Source of the DNA: Aureibaculum flavum
Lineage (GTDB): Bacteria; Bacteroidota; Bacteroidia; Flavobacteriales; Flavobacteriaceae
Assembly (NCBI RefSeq): GCF_016406085.1
Contig: NZ_JAEHFJ010000002.1
Span: 558,001-622,000, forward strand
Length of the DNA: 64,000 nt
Direction of reading: 5' to 3'
Notes under the pieces: generated by a model
The model's database searches: none
Seen by the model: only the letters and a program-made list of their open reading frames with translations
Told to the model about the DNA's origin: nothing
Made by a program: the position numbers and the translations under genes
In this document: positions 8,338 to 17,140 of the stretch, piece after piece
How positions within the stretch are numbered: the stretch's first letter is position 1
Layout: each line of letters opens with the position of its first letter

Positions 8338-9582
8338 ATGTTCGACATTGACCGTTGGCAAGAAATATTTGACACCATATCAAAAAACAAGTTAAGAACC
8401 TTTCTTACAGGTATTTCTGTGGCTTCTGGAATTTTTATATTGGTAATTTTATTAGGTTTTGGACAAGGATTTAAAAATGGAATTCAAAAAGAATTTGAAG
8501 GTGATGCTACCAATAGAGTTTGGGTCTGGACGGAAGTTACCACTAAAGAATTTAACGGATTAAATCCTGGAAGATCTATACATTTAAACAACTCAGACTA
8601 CAACCAAGCTTCAGCCCTTTTTAGCGATGATATAGAATATAAATCTGGAGTTTTTAGAGTTTGGGGTTCTACCATAAATTACAAAAAAGAGTCTGGCTCT
8701 TATGGCATTCAAGGTGTGAGTCCTGATTATCAAAAAATAGAAAATGTAAAAATGGTTACTGGACGTTTTTTAAACCAAATTGATATGGATAAGCTTCAAA
8801 AAGTGGTTATTATCAGTAAAAAAATCAAACGCGAATTAATGAAGGAGGTTGAAAGCCCCTTGAATGAATTTTTACAAATCTCAGGTATTAATTTTAAAAT
8901 TGTAGGTGTCTATACGGATGCTGGAGGAGAACGTGAAGAAAATAGAGTTTATGTGCCTACCAGTACTGCTCAAAGTGTTTTTAACGGCAAAAACAGAATG
9001 GCCAATATGTCTTTTACAATTGCCCCTCAAGAAACTTTTGAAGCATCCGTTTTAGCATCAACCAAATTCACAAAAAACTTAAAACAGTATCTACAACAAT
9101 CTCATCAAATAGCTCCAGATGATAATGCAATCGGCATTTTTAGTGCCCAGCAAGAGGCCAAACGCTTTTTTACACTAACAGATAACATTTCATTATTCTT
9201 TTGGTTTGTAGGTATCTGCACCATTATAGCCGGTGTAGTTGGCGTAAGTAATATTATGTTGATCATCGTAAAAGAACGAACAAAAGAAATAGGGATTAGA
9301 AAAGCATTGGGAGCTAAACCCATATCCATTGTTGGTATGATTCTGCATGAGTCTATTTTTGTAACTTCTGTATCTGGATTTGCAGGATTAATTTTAAGTA
9401 TGGGACTATTAGAGGTCTTAGGTCCAAATATTGAAGTCGATTATATTTCAAACCCAACCGTCAATTTTTCAATTGCCATGACCATGGTAATTTTATTAAT
9501 AGTAGCAGGTGCCTTAGCAGGATTTTTTCCTGCATGGAAAGCGGCAAAAGTTCAACCCATTGTAGCACTTAGAGATGAATAA
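8338..9582 (+). CDS. ABC transporter permease, MacB/FtsX type (first of two)
   Basis: A 414-residue inner-membrane protein with the MacB topology. TM1 lies near residues 20-43 and a periplasmic MacB_PCD domain spans about 50-270. Three TM helices of the FtsX domain follow at about 285-310, 335-360 and 380-402. The coupling-helix motif KERTKEIGIRKALGA follows TM2, and the C-terminus is PIVALRDE. Such permeases transmit ATPase energy across the membrane to extrude peptides, macrolides or lipoproteins. No nucleotide-binding domain is present in the protein. The stop codon overlaps the next start by one base (TAATG), so the two permeases are translationally coupled and probably form a heterodimer. 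Confidence 0.92.
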   Translation: MFDIDRWQEIFDTISKNKLRTFLTGISVASGIFILVILLGFGQGFKNGIQKEFEGDATNRVWVWTEVTTKEFNGLNPGRSIHLNNSDYNQASALFSDDIEYKSGVFRVWGSTINYKKESGSYGIQGVSPDYQKIENVKMVTGRFLNQIDMDKLQKVVIISKKIKRELMKEVESPLNEFLQISGINFKIVGVYTDAGGEREENRVYVPTSTAQSVFNGKNRMANMSFTIAPQETFEASVLASTKFTKNLKQYLQQSHQIAPDDNAIGIFSAQQEAKRFFTLTDNISLFFWFVGICTIIAGVVGVSNIMLIIVKERTKEIGIRKALGAKPISIVGMILHESIFVTSVSGFAGLILSMGLLEVLGPNIEVDYISNPTVNFSIAMTMVILLIVAGALAGFFPAWKAAKVQPIVALRDE

Positions 9583-10841
9583 TGTTTAGTAGAGACCGCT
9601 GGAGCGAAATATTAGAAGTACTATCTGCCAATTGGTTCAGAACACTATTAACTGCTTTTGGAGTTTTTTGGGGTATCTTTATTCTCATTATTTTATTAGC
9701 CGCTGGTAAAGGTTTTGAAAACGGTGTAAACCAAGACTTTGGTGATACCGCCACAAATACAATGTTTATGTGGACAAGAACTGCCTCTAAGGCTTATAAG
9801 GGCATGCCAAAAGATAGACGATTTAATTACACAACTGAAGATGTTGAAGATATCCGACGAAATGTTCCCAATCTTAGATATATCTCACCACGTAATCAAT
9901 TGGGTGGTTTCAATGGAACTAACAACGTAGTAAGAGGAATAAAAACGGGAGCTTTTGATGTTTATGGTGATTATCCTGAAATTATAAAACAAGAACCTAT
10001 GGATATTATCCAAGGTAGGTTTATAAACCATAACGATATTAATAAAAACCGTAAAGTTGCTATAATTGGGAGAGGTGTAAGAAGTAGTTTATATGAAAAA
10101 GACGAAGACGTTCTAGGCTCCTATATTAAAATTCAAGGAGTAAACTTCATGGTCATTGGGGTGTACAAGAAAAAATCTTCCGGTGGCGATGGCGAAGAAG
10201 ATCAAAAACAAATATACATACCTTTTACTGCATTTTCGCAGGCATTTAACATGGGAAATCGTGTAGGTTGGATGGCAGTTACCGCTGTTGATGGTAAACC
10301 GATTACAGATATAAAAGAAAGTGTGTTTAATATTGTTAGAAAAAATCACAAAATACACCCAGAAGACGAAAGAGCTATTGGACATTTTGACTTATTTGAA
10401 CAATATAGTAAAGTACAACGTCTTTTTGTAGCCATAAGGATTATCGCCTATTTTGTAGGTGTAATGGTTCTGTTGTCTGGTGTTATTGGTGTAAGTAACA
10501 TTATGCTAATTGTAGTAAAAGAACGCACTAAAGAGATTGGCATTAGACGATCATTGGGTGCGTCTCCTTGGAATATACGTGGACAAATTCTTACCGAGTC
10601 TGTTTTTTTAACCATTATTTCAGGAATGGCAGGTATTGTATTTGCTTCACTATTAATCTACTTAATTAATGTTGCAATGGATAGTAGCGGACCTGTAGAC
10701 ATGTTTGCCAACCCTAGTGTAAATCTTGGCGTTGTTTTAGCCGCACTTAGCATATTAATTATTTCAGGGTTATTGGCTGGATTTATTCCTGCACAAAATG
10801 CCATAAAAATTAGACCGATTGAAGCTTTAAGAATTGAATAA
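9582..10841 (+). CDS. ABC transporter permease, MacB/FtsX type (second of two)
   Basis: A 419-residue paralogue of the preceding permease with the same layout: TM1 near 20-43, a periplasmic MacB_PCD domain, and a C-terminal FtsX domain. The FtsX domain carries VVKERTKEIGIRRSLGASP and ends PIEALRIE. The two proteins open almost alike (MFDIDRWQEIFDTIS and MFSRDRWSEILEVLS), consistent with an ancient tandem duplication. It overlaps the first permease gene by one base and is followed 31 bp later by the periplasmic adaptor. An ATPase must come from elsewhere for this to work as an ABC transporter. Confidence 0.92.
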   Translation: MFSRDRWSEILEVLSANWFRTLLTAFGVFWGIFILIILLAAGKGFENGVNQDFGDTATNTMFMWTRTASKAYKGMPKDRRFNYTTEDVEDIRRNVPNLRYISPRNQLGGFNGTNNVVRGIKTGAFDVYGDYPEIIKQEPMDIIQGRFINHNDINKNRKVAIIGRGVRSSLYEKDEDVLGSYIKIQGVNFMVIGVYKKKSSGGDGEEDQKQIYIPFTAFSQAFNMGNRVGWMAVTAVDGKPITDIKESVFNIVRKNHKIHPEDERAIGHFDLFEQYSKVQRLFVAIRIIAYFVGVMVLLSGVIGVSNIMLIVVKERTKEIGIRRSLGASPWNIRGQILTESVFLTIISGMAGIVFASLLIYLINVAMDSSGPVDMFANPSVNLGVVLAALSILIISGLLAGFIPAQNAIKIRPIEALRIE

Positions 10842-10872
10842 CAACATAAACAAATACTAAATAACGATACCA

Positions 10873-11979
10873 ATGAAAAAATCAGTAACCATATTCATAT
10901 TGCTCTTTATAATTGTAACATTTTCTGCGGCCATGTATTATTTATATACCAAAAATGCTGAAGACCCAGTTGTATATGAAACCGAAAAACCAACGACTCA
11001 AACCATTATTAAAAAAACAGTAGCAACGGGTAGTATTCTTCCTGTGGAAGAAGTCTTGATAAAACCCAATATTTCTGGAGTTATTCAAGAAATATATGTA
11101 AAAGGTGGTGATAATGTTAAACAGGGTGACCTCATAGCAAAAATTAAAGTAATTCCAAATTCATCATCATTAAACAATGCTAAAAATACCATTCAAACCA
11201 ATAAAATAGCGTTGGATGATCAACAACGAAATTATAAGCGGCAAAAAAGTTTATTTGACAAAGGTGTTATTTCAAAACAAGAATTAGAACAGGCTGAAGT
11301 GGCTTTCAACCAAGCCAAACAATCATATAGTGCAGCAAATCAAAATTATGAAATTGTAAAAACGGGGTCTACCCGTGGTTTAGGAAACTCGGCAAACACA
11401 CTGATACGATCTACTGTATCGGGAATGGTTTTAGAAGTTCCTGTTGAAGTAGGGAACCAAGTTATTGAAAGTAACAATTTTAACGAAGGTACCACTATAG
11501 CTTCTTTGGCAGATGTAAACAAGCTGATTTTTGAAGGGAAAATAGATGAATCTGACGTTGGTAAAGTTAAAGAAGGTTTGCCCTTAGAAATTACCGTAGG
11601 AGCAGTTGAAAACAAAGTTTTTGAGGCAACATTAGATTATATCGCACCCAAAGGAAATTTAGAAAATGGAGCCATTCAATTTGAAATTGAAGGAATACTT
11701 AAAAAACAAGATAGCACATTTATAAGAGTAGGTTTAAGTGCCAATGCATCTATCATTTTAGCCAGAGCGGATAGTGTAATGGCTATAAAAGAGGCGTTAG
11801 TGCAATTTGATAAAGACACAAAAGCTCCTTTTGTTGAAGTAAAAAATGGTAATAGCTTTGAACGAAAAGATGTTACTTTAGGTGTTAGCGACGGAATTCA
11901 AGTTGAAATTAAAAGTGGTATTTCTAAAGATGATGAGATTAAGGTTTGGAATCAGTTGGCTGAAGAGGAAGATAATTAA
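10873..11979 (+). CDS. HlyD/MacA-type periplasmic adaptor subunit
   Basis: A 368-residue membrane-fusion protein anchored by an N-terminal TM helix (about residues 5-25). A biotinyl-lipoyl-like half (GSILPVEEVLIKPNISGVIQEIYVKGGDNVKQGDLI) leads into a coiled-coil hairpin (about 95-155). The second lipoyl half and beta-barrel domains follow. In MacAB-like pumps this protein bridges the permease to an outer-membrane channel. The operon position after two MacB-type permeases supports that role. Neither a TolC-like channel nor an ATP-binding subunit follows: the next gene, on the opposite strand, begins 73 bp away. Confidence 0.9.
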   Translation: MKKSVTIFILLFIIVTFSAAMYYLYTKNAEDPVVYETEKPTTQTIIKKTVATGSILPVEEVLIKPNISGVIQEIYVKGGDNVKQGDLIAKIKVIPNSSSLNNAKNTIQTNKIALDDQQRNYKRQKSLFDKGVISKQELEQAEVAFNQAKQSYSAANQNYEIVKTGSTRGLGNSANTLIRSTVSGMVLEVPVEVGNQVIESNNFNEGTTIASLADVNKLIFEGKIDESDVGKVKEGLPLEITVGAVENKVFEATLDYIAPKGNLENGAIQFEIEGILKKQDSTFIRVGLSANASIILARADSVMAIKEALVQFDKDTKAPFVEVKNGNSFERKDVTLGVSDGIQVEIKSGISKDDEIKVWNQLAEEEDN

Positions 11980-12015
11980 AGTAAAAGATCTTACACAGGA
12001 GTGTTTTTAGAGTTT

Positions 12016-12053
12016 GAAAAAATAAAATATTCACCTGATTTTTTTTATTTTTC
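12016..12053. terminator. Possible AT-rich bidirectional terminator
   Basis: An A-rich block (GAAAAAATAAAA, 12016-12027) faces a T-rich block (TTTTATTTTTC, 12043-12053) between two convergent genes. The stem would be almost entirely A-T pairs, so it is weak. Its position between the adaptor gene and the minus-strand gene at 12052 is the main argument for it. Confidence 0.3.
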
Positions 12054-12684
12054 AATTCTTTATTTCCACAAATTTAATATCATCTTCACCCGGATAAGGT
12101 TCTATTGACGCAATGTATTCTTCGGTAGCCACTCCTGTAGTCTTGTCAATAGTATAAGCCCCTTCACTAAATTTACCATATGCTACATCTACATAATAAT
12201 GATCACCTTTATCGTAAATAACCATCCCATTGCTATCTTGGTAATATTTCCAGTCAATTGATTCGACATGATCTTGCTTACTGATTGCCTTTATCACAAA
12301 TTTTATCTTTTCATAAACGTCATCATCATACTTAAAAAATTGAACTTCATCAGAATTATAATCTATATCTTCAGGATTTTTATAAGGCTGTGCATAAGTC
12401 TGCCCTTTAATATAAACAGTAGCATTATATAAATAAACTGAATTTTCAGGAACAAATATTATGGGATTTTGAAATGAAACATAAATATCATGTTTAGAAG
12501 CCATTACTTTAATACTTTTAAAATTACTGGTATCAACCTTTTTATCTATTTTTTTTAAAGCTAATTCGATAATAGCCTGCTTACCCAAACTTGTTATTTC
12601 TTTAACTTCCTCTTTTGTCATGTTTTTATGTTGTGCCAAAATTAAATTACTAACTAAACAAAATAGTAGTATCTTATATTTCAT
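12052..12684 (-). CDS. Secreted protein of unknown function
   Basis: I do not recognise this 210-residue protein. It has a signal peptide (MKYKILLFCLVSNLILAQ), so it is exported. The mature part is hydrophilic and rich in Tyr, Asp and Lys (YNATVYIKGQTYAQPYKNPEDIDY, split by short turns), suggesting a beta-rich fold. It is the last gene of a minus-strand cluster running 16842 to 12052 and starts 6 bp after the preceding lipoprotein gene, so the two are very likely cotranslated. A role with the upstream lipid-type enzymes is only inferred from this arrangement. Confidence 0.75.
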   Translation of the reverse strand: MKYKILLFCLVSNLILAQHKNMTKEEVKEITSLGKQAIIELALKKIDKKVDTSNFKSIKVMASKHDIYVSFQNPIIFVPENSVYLYNATVYIKGQTYAQPYKNPEDIDYNSDEVQFFKYDDDVYEKIKFVIKAISKQDHVESIDWKYYQDSNGMVIYDKGDHYYVDVAYGKFSEGAYTIDKTTGVATEEYIASIEPYPGEDDIKFVEIKN

Positions 12685-12690
12685 ATTTTC

Positions 12691-13221
12691 CTATTTAAAA
12701 GTTAAACCGACTATGATTCTTTTAATCCACTCTGCTTGCTTGTTTTCTTTGTAGTATTCTGTGTTGAATCTAAAATTTCCTGGATTTGCAAATGGTTTCC
12801 AACTTTGATTATCTGCATTTCGTAGATACATCTTTATAGTAAAATTAGGTATATTATCTGCCAATAGCTTATTGTAAAGCAGTTCTATTTTCACCATATA
12901 TTCATCAATATCTGAATCACTTTTTAGTGCTTTAAAAACGTGTATTTCAGGGTAATATTCAGACAAATCAGAAAGATCAACCTCAGCGTTATAAGGTAGA
13001 ATGCCATTCCAGTCATTTTTCTTCAAAGAAAGTACAAATTCCTTATTTTGTAATTGAGAATAAACTTCTGCTATTATCTTTTTTGATTGTTTTGTCTGCA
13101 CTGAATCTATAACGTCAAGAAAGTACGTTTGTTTTTTTATTTCTACATCAGAAGTTAACCAATTGCAACTCGTTAAAAAGAATGCCAAGGCTATCCACAA
13201 AAAATATACATTATTCTTCAT
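12691..13221 (-). CDS. Lipoprotein of unknown function
   Basis: This 176-residue protein has a lipoprotein signal peptide: a hydrophobic core followed by the lipobox LTSC, with the lipidated Cys at 19. The mature domain has no motif I know; it ends in an aromatic, basic tail (WIKRIIVGLTFK). It starts 11 bp after the stop codon of the 13233 gene and ends 6 bp before the next secreted protein, giving a tight operon. It is probably anchored in the periplasm or outer membrane. Function is unknown. Confidence 0.75.
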   Translation of the reverse strand: MKNNVYFLWIALAFFLTSCNWLTSDVEIKKQTYFLDVIDSVQTKQSKKIIAEVYSQLQNKEFVLSLKKNDWNGILPYNAEVDLSDLSEYYPEIHVFKALKSDSDIDEYMVKIELLYNKLLADNIPNFTIKMYLRNADNQSWKPFANPGNFRFNTEYYKENKQAEWIKRIIVGLTFK

Positions 13222-13232
13222 TTCTATATTTA

Positions 13233-14129
13233 TTATGCAGACTTAGGTGTCATCACCCCATCTTTAGATTTATTTAATTTTAGATTTACTAAAATTTCGT
13301 GTAATGTTTCTGAAGCTAAACCATGCAACACCAATCTGTAGGCGGCACTATACGTTGTGGCAGGCACCATTGGATGTTTATTATTCACCAGACCTAAATG
13401 CCCAGGAGTTCCTAAAATTTGTGCCGTATAAATAGCAATGGTTTCATCTAACTGTAAAGAATTTGAGGCTCTCACAAAATCATTTGCCGTTAAAAACAAC
13501 TGATAAAACGGTGTAAATAATTCAATAGCTGAACGTAAATCTAAAATGTTAGTCCATTTATTTGGAAATTGAATATGATCAAATTGATCTTCTGTAATCA
13601 TCGATAAATCCAAATCACTCTTTTGTTTTATCGTGAGGTTTTTTGACTTCAGTTCACTATTCAAATTAATAACAAAATTGTATAAATTCAAATCGTGCAA
13701 TAGAAATAAATCATCTTTAACATCTTCGAAATTTTTCGGTCGCAACGGACTTGACTTGGTTTCTACACCATCTATATTGGCCCAGATAAAGGATAAAATA
13801 TCGCTACCTACGTGAAAATGTCTAAAGATTAATAAATTGGCATCCGGGCTTACCCATGTCTTTAAGCCCCATGCTAACATTCGGTGTAATAATTTTGACG
13901 AATTGAACAGCTTTGGGAAAATAAACTTAAAAATATGGATGAAAAACATGGTGATCTTTGACCATAACTGAACAAATGGCAATAGATATCGAGCCGACTT
14001 TGAATTGTTATCTCGCATCAATGCTTGTTTCGTTTTCTCATTTATTGGAATACTACTATCTAAATACATTGCTAACCATGGGTTTGGATCACGGTCATCA
14101 TGTTTTGAAATATCTAATTCGTTTGACAT
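13233..14129 (-). CDS. Helical protein of unknown function, third gene of the lipid-type cluster
   Basis: This protein is 298 residues from the ATG at 14129; an upstream GTG at 14168 would add 13. I prefer the ATG because the extra segment is polar and lacks family-like sequence. A hydrophobic stretch, probably amphipathic or membrane-associated, lies near residues 45-70 (LWSKITMFFIHIFKFIFPKL). Histidine-rich patches follow (LIFRHFHVGSDIL and GTPGHLGLVNNKHP). The rest is alpha-helical with no recognised catalytic motif. It lies downstream of the ketosynthase fusion gene across a 129-bp gap that contains hairpins. A tightly spaced lipoprotein gene follows. Enzyme, acyl carrier partner or membrane adaptor are all possible. 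Confidence 0.72.
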   Translation of the reverse strand: MSNELDISKHDDRDPNPWLAMYLDSSIPINEKTKQALMRDNNSKSARYLLPFVQLWSKITMFFIHIFKFIFPKLFNSSKLLHRMLAWGLKTWVSPDANLLIFRHFHVGSDILSFIWANIDGVETKSSPLRPKNFEDVKDDLFLLHDLNLYNFVINLNSELKSKNLTIKQKSDLDLSMITEDQFDHIQFPNKWTNILDLRSAIELFTPFYQLFLTANDFVRASNSLQLDETIAIYTAQILGTPGHLGLVNNKHPMVPATTYSAAYRLVLHGLASETLHEILVNLKLNKSKDGVMTPKSA

Positions 14130-14175
14130 TTTGTTGTGTTTTTCTGTTCTGTTTTTAAAAATTGACACTATTTAT

Positions 14176-14196
14176 ATCCCGCTCAAATAGCGGGAT
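14176..14196 (-). promoter_or_regulatory. GC-rich hairpin between ketosynthase and downstream genes
   Basis: ATCCCGCT and AGCGGGAT form a perfect 8-bp stem with loop CAAAT, unusually GC-rich for this DNA. On the minus strand it is not followed by a T run, so it looks more like an mRNA processing or stability element, or an operator, than a terminator. A second inverted repeat, TCTCG with CGAGA, lies nearby around 14225-14242. Confidence 0.45.
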
Positions 14197-14258
14197 TAGT
14201 TCAACTTACAATTTTAAGTTCTCTCGCAAAAAAACGAGATTCTCAAAACTGAGTTTCA

Positions 14259-16115
14259 CTAATAATTACCTAATTCTTCTAATTGCATTTCATATAATTT
14301 CGCCGTCGTTTTGGCCGTTTTGGCTATTTGTTTGGCTAAATCCATATTCATAAAAGGATGATTTAGGGCTTCTTCTAAGCGATGGAAATGATTTTCATCT
14401 GCAACACCGTGATAGGTAAAAAAGGAGACTTGTTCTTTGTCCAAATCCAGTTGATCTTTAATCATATCTCCCCAATACCCTGCCAATCGCTTTCCAATAC
14501 CTTCGATGATAAACATGGCTCCCAGCAAATCAATCGGATTGTTTTTACTGGCTTGTTGAAACATAAAAGAAGTTAAGGCCACACTCCCAATATTTTTATT
14601 ACCTGTTTGAATGTCTTCCAAAGATTCGCCTAAAGCTACAAAATTTCGTTCTAAGATTTGAAAATCCTTATGTTCTGCAGCGGTGTGTTTTATAAAGGCA
14701 GAACGTAACTCGAACAATTCAATATCAATATTTGAGGCGGCCCTAGAAATCCATTGCGAACCATCAATTACTTGTTGTCGTAAATCATGTAACAATAATT
14801 TATAATCTGACAAACTTAATTTACCACTATGAATTTTTGACACCACAGGAACTTGCAATAATTTCGTTTCAAAATCAATCCAAATTTGTGTGAGTTGTCT
14901 CACCAACCATTCAGAGGTCGGATTTTTATCAACTATCAATTCAGGAGCTTCAACTTTTCTTTTGGGATAAACTTTTGCATCTTCATCTTGACCAACAACT
15001 GTTAGTTGCATAAAAGAAGTGATAAATCGTCCACTTTCTGGTACCATACACAAAATGGTTTCACCAGCCTTTAACTTACCTGAATACAACAATTCTTCTA
15101 ACATAATATAAATTGAAGCCGCACCAGTATTTCCTTTTGTAGTTAGGTTACTAAACCATTTTTCATCAGAAATTAAAGCACCTCCTTTGGTCATTAAATC
15201 CTTAATGGGCTTTTTAAAATACTCAGATGAATAATGACAACATAACCAATCGGTTTTATCAGGGTTAACCCTTCCTTTATCAATCAATTCAAAATAATGA
15301 GCAACGCCAACTTGAATCACTTTATCTAATAGTCGGATATCTTGTTTTAGATTGATCGCTCCTCCTTTGGAAGCCGATTCATAATCTGGGTAATCTAACC
15401 AAGTTTGTTCTTTTTCATTTTTATTATCATTTTTACCTGTAAACATACAAACAGGAAATTCATTGGCATGAGATTTTAACTCCATCCAATCAATTTTTAA
15501 GGACAAACCTTTCGTATTTTTTTTATTAGAAAGTACCATCGCCCCTGCCCCATCGGAGAGCATCCATCGTAAAAATTCGGTGTCAAAAGGCACTGACTTC
15601 TGATCTTGCCCATCAAATCTTGAACCTTTAAACAGGCGACTCGCAAACTCACTACCCACCGCAACAGCCTCTTGTTTTTCTTTGTATTTTATTTGGGAAA
15701 AAGCAGTTTTTAACGCCATCATTCCGCTAGCACAAACGCTTTGAAAACTAGCCAATTCACATTTTTTAAAATCCGTTAAAGCATGTACCATACTCGCAAA
15801 ACCTGGAACTGGTAAATCACCTTGCGTTGTTCCTGTTGAAAGTAATTCTATTTCAGTAGCATCAGCTCCACTTTTGTCCAACGCAATTTCAATTGCATTG
15901 GCCGCAAGTTCAGCATTGCTATGTGTACTTTCTTGATTCTTATTCAAGGCATAATGCCTCAATTTAATACCGTTTTGCTTAAGAATACGTTCTTTTACCC
16001 CACTTTTTTTACCATTAATCAATCCCAAATAGTCTTCCATTTGATCATTATTGATGGGTTTATTAGGTAAAAACGCACCTATACCTGTAATATATACTTC
16101 TTCTTTCTCTATCAT
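14259..16115 (-). CDS. Beta-ketoacyl-ACP synthase III (StlD/DarB-like) fused to a heme-oxygenase-like domain
   Basis: A 618-residue two-part protein. Residues 1-375 are a ketosynthase III with a complete Cys-His-Asn triad: Cys128 in SVCASGMM, His294 in CCHYSS, and Asn329 in TKGNTGAAS. Residues about 395-618 are all-helical and resemble iron-containing redox/TenA-like proteins. Potential metal ligands there are His477, Glu481, His482, Glu538, His569, Asp573 and His576; the last three form an H-x3-D-x2-H pattern. Length and layout recall StlD/DarB ketosynthases of dialkylresorcinol synthesis, but no darA-like gene is nearby. It starts 1 bp after the fatty-acid-hydroxylase gene ends. The condensation substrate and oxidative step are unknown. 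Confidence 0.85.
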   Translation of the reverse strand: MIEKEEVYITGIGAFLPNKPINNDQMEDYLGLINGKKSGVKERILKQNGIKLRHYALNKNQESTHSNAELAANAIEIALDKSGADATEIELLSTGTTQGDLPVPGFASMVHALTDFKKCELASFQSVCASGMMALKTAFSQIKYKEKQEAVAVGSEFASRLFKGSRFDGQDQKSVPFDTEFLRWMLSDGAGAMVLSNKKNTKGLSLKIDWMELKSHANEFPVCMFTGKNDNKNEKEQTWLDYPDYESASKGGAINLKQDIRLLDKVIQVGVAHYFELIDKGRVNPDKTDWLCCHYSSEYFKKPIKDLMTKGGALISDEKWFSNLTTKGNTGAASIYIMLEELLYSGKLKAGETILCMVPESGRFITSFMQLTVVGQDEDAKVYPKRKVEAPELIVDKNPTSEWLVRQLTQIWIDFETKLLQVPVVSKIHSGKLSLSDYKLLLHDLRQQVIDGSQWISRAASNIDIELFELRSAFIKHTAAEHKDFQILERNFVALGESLEDIQTGNKNIGSVALTSFMFQQASKNNPIDLLGAMFIIEGIGKRLAGYWGDMIKDQLDLDKEQVSFFTYHGVADENHFHRLEEALNHPFMNMDLAKQIAKTAKTTAKLYEMQLEELGNY

Positions 16116-16116
16116 A

Positions 16117-16842
16117 TTAATGTCTTTTTATATAGCAATTGTAAAATTTATCTAATGCATTTGAGGCAAATCCATAATTGGCTCTCCCTTTTGAGTGATG
16201 TTCATTATGATGTGTACCAAAAAGCCTCCATGAATTGCCATAACCATCGCCAAAGCGATAATTACAATGTCCTGCATAATTCAACAAGACACTCGCCAAA
16301 GGGTATAGAAATACGCCAACAATTGAAAATGGCACAAATAACATAATGATTAACGGAACAGTACTCAACAATAAGGCTTCAAACCAATGAAAACTATATA
16401 CGGACCATACCGTAGGAATTCTAGATTGATGATGTACAAAATGGACACGTTTCATAAAAAAAGGCAAATGCATTATTCTATGTACGATAAAAAAGTGTAC
16501 CTCATTCCAAAGGGTTAGTACCACAACTGCCAACACCACATTAAAAAAAGTATTGGGTAGCAATGTGATTTTATCAATTCTAATTAAATAAATAATAGGT
16601 AATACTGAAAATCCAAAAACAAAAATAGATTGCAAGGAATGTTTGATTTCAAAATTTAACTGTTTTCGTTTTACCTTTTTATCAATAATCTTATGAAGTA
16701 GACCTCGCTTATTTAGTTGTTTACAAATAACCAAAAACATTGGTGCCACTGTAAAATACAAAAACAAAAAATATATAAATGTTAGTCCGTAAAGACTAAA
16801 ATAAGATGTATTATAAATTATGTTTTCAATAATCTCTTGCAT
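16117..16842 (-). CDS. Sterol desaturase/fatty acid hydroxylase family protein
   Basis: An integral-membrane di-iron oxygenase of about 241 residues. The histidine clusters of the family are present: HRIMH (HxxxH), HFVHH (HxxHH), and later HNEHH (HxxHH) with a preceding NYAGHCNYR. Hydrophobic segments lie near the N-terminus, around residue 65, around residue 90 and around 150-185. Members hydroxylate or desaturate acyl chains, sterols or carotenoids. The ATG at 16842 is preferred; a GTG at 16878 would add 12 residues. It is the first gene of the minus-strand cluster and ends 1 bp from the ketosynthase fusion, so a modified acyl chain or polyketide-like lipid is the likely product (inference). 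Confidence 0.9.
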   Translation of the reverse strand: MQEIIENIIYNTSYFSLYGLTFIYFLFLYFTVAPMFLVICKQLNKRGLLHKIIDKKVKRKQLNFEIKHSLQSIFVFGFSVLPIIYLIRIDKITLLPNTFFNVVLAVVVLTLWNEVHFFIVHRIMHLPFFMKRVHFVHHQSRIPTVWSVYSFHWFEALLLSTVPLIIMLFVPFSIVGVFLYPLASVLLNYAGHCNYRFGDGYGNSWRLFGTHHNEHHSKGRANYGFASNALDKFYNCYIKRH

Positions 16843-16911
16843 TATTATGGGTTGATAAACTGAAAATGAATCTAACACACAAACGTCTTCAGTTCCGTTT
16901 AATTATCCTTA

Positions 16912-16919
16912 CAAATATA
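16912..16919 (-). promoter_or_regulatory. -7 element upstream of the hydroxylase-ketosynthase cluster
   Basis: On the minus strand it reads TATATTTG, a full match to TANNTTTG, about 70 bp before the ATG at 16842. No TTG was found at the right distance for a -33 element. It would drive the whole cluster down to 12052. Confidence 0.45.
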
Positions 16920-17088
16920 GATTGTTGAATTACGGCATTGACCCCTGTATTCAGTTATTGTATTTATTTTAACAAAAAACCGTACTTGAAATAACTATAA
17001 CGACTTACCCTTTGCATTCGTTTATTGACCAAAAGGAATCTATATGAACTCTTATAGATATGTAATTGCACATTGCATTTAGTGTAAA

Positions 17089-17121
17089 AAAAAGCCGAAA
17101 ATTTTCATTTTCGGCTTTTTT
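17089..17121. terminator. Bidirectional intrinsic terminator
   Basis: A perfect 13-bp stem, AAAAAGCCGAAAA with TTTTCGGCTTTTT (17089-17101 and 17108-17120), with loop TTTTCA. A and T runs flank it on either side. It lies 20 bp beyond the stop codon of the minus-strand gene at 17141 and closes that transcript. Confidence 0.85.
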
Positions 17122-17140
17122 ACAAAACTTAGAAGTTAAA

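Noticed and set aside
14259-16115. Frameshift joining two separate genes in the ketosynthase fusion
   Set aside because: One continuous frame with normal composition covers both domains, and the linker is short but unbroken. A true fusion is the simpler reading.
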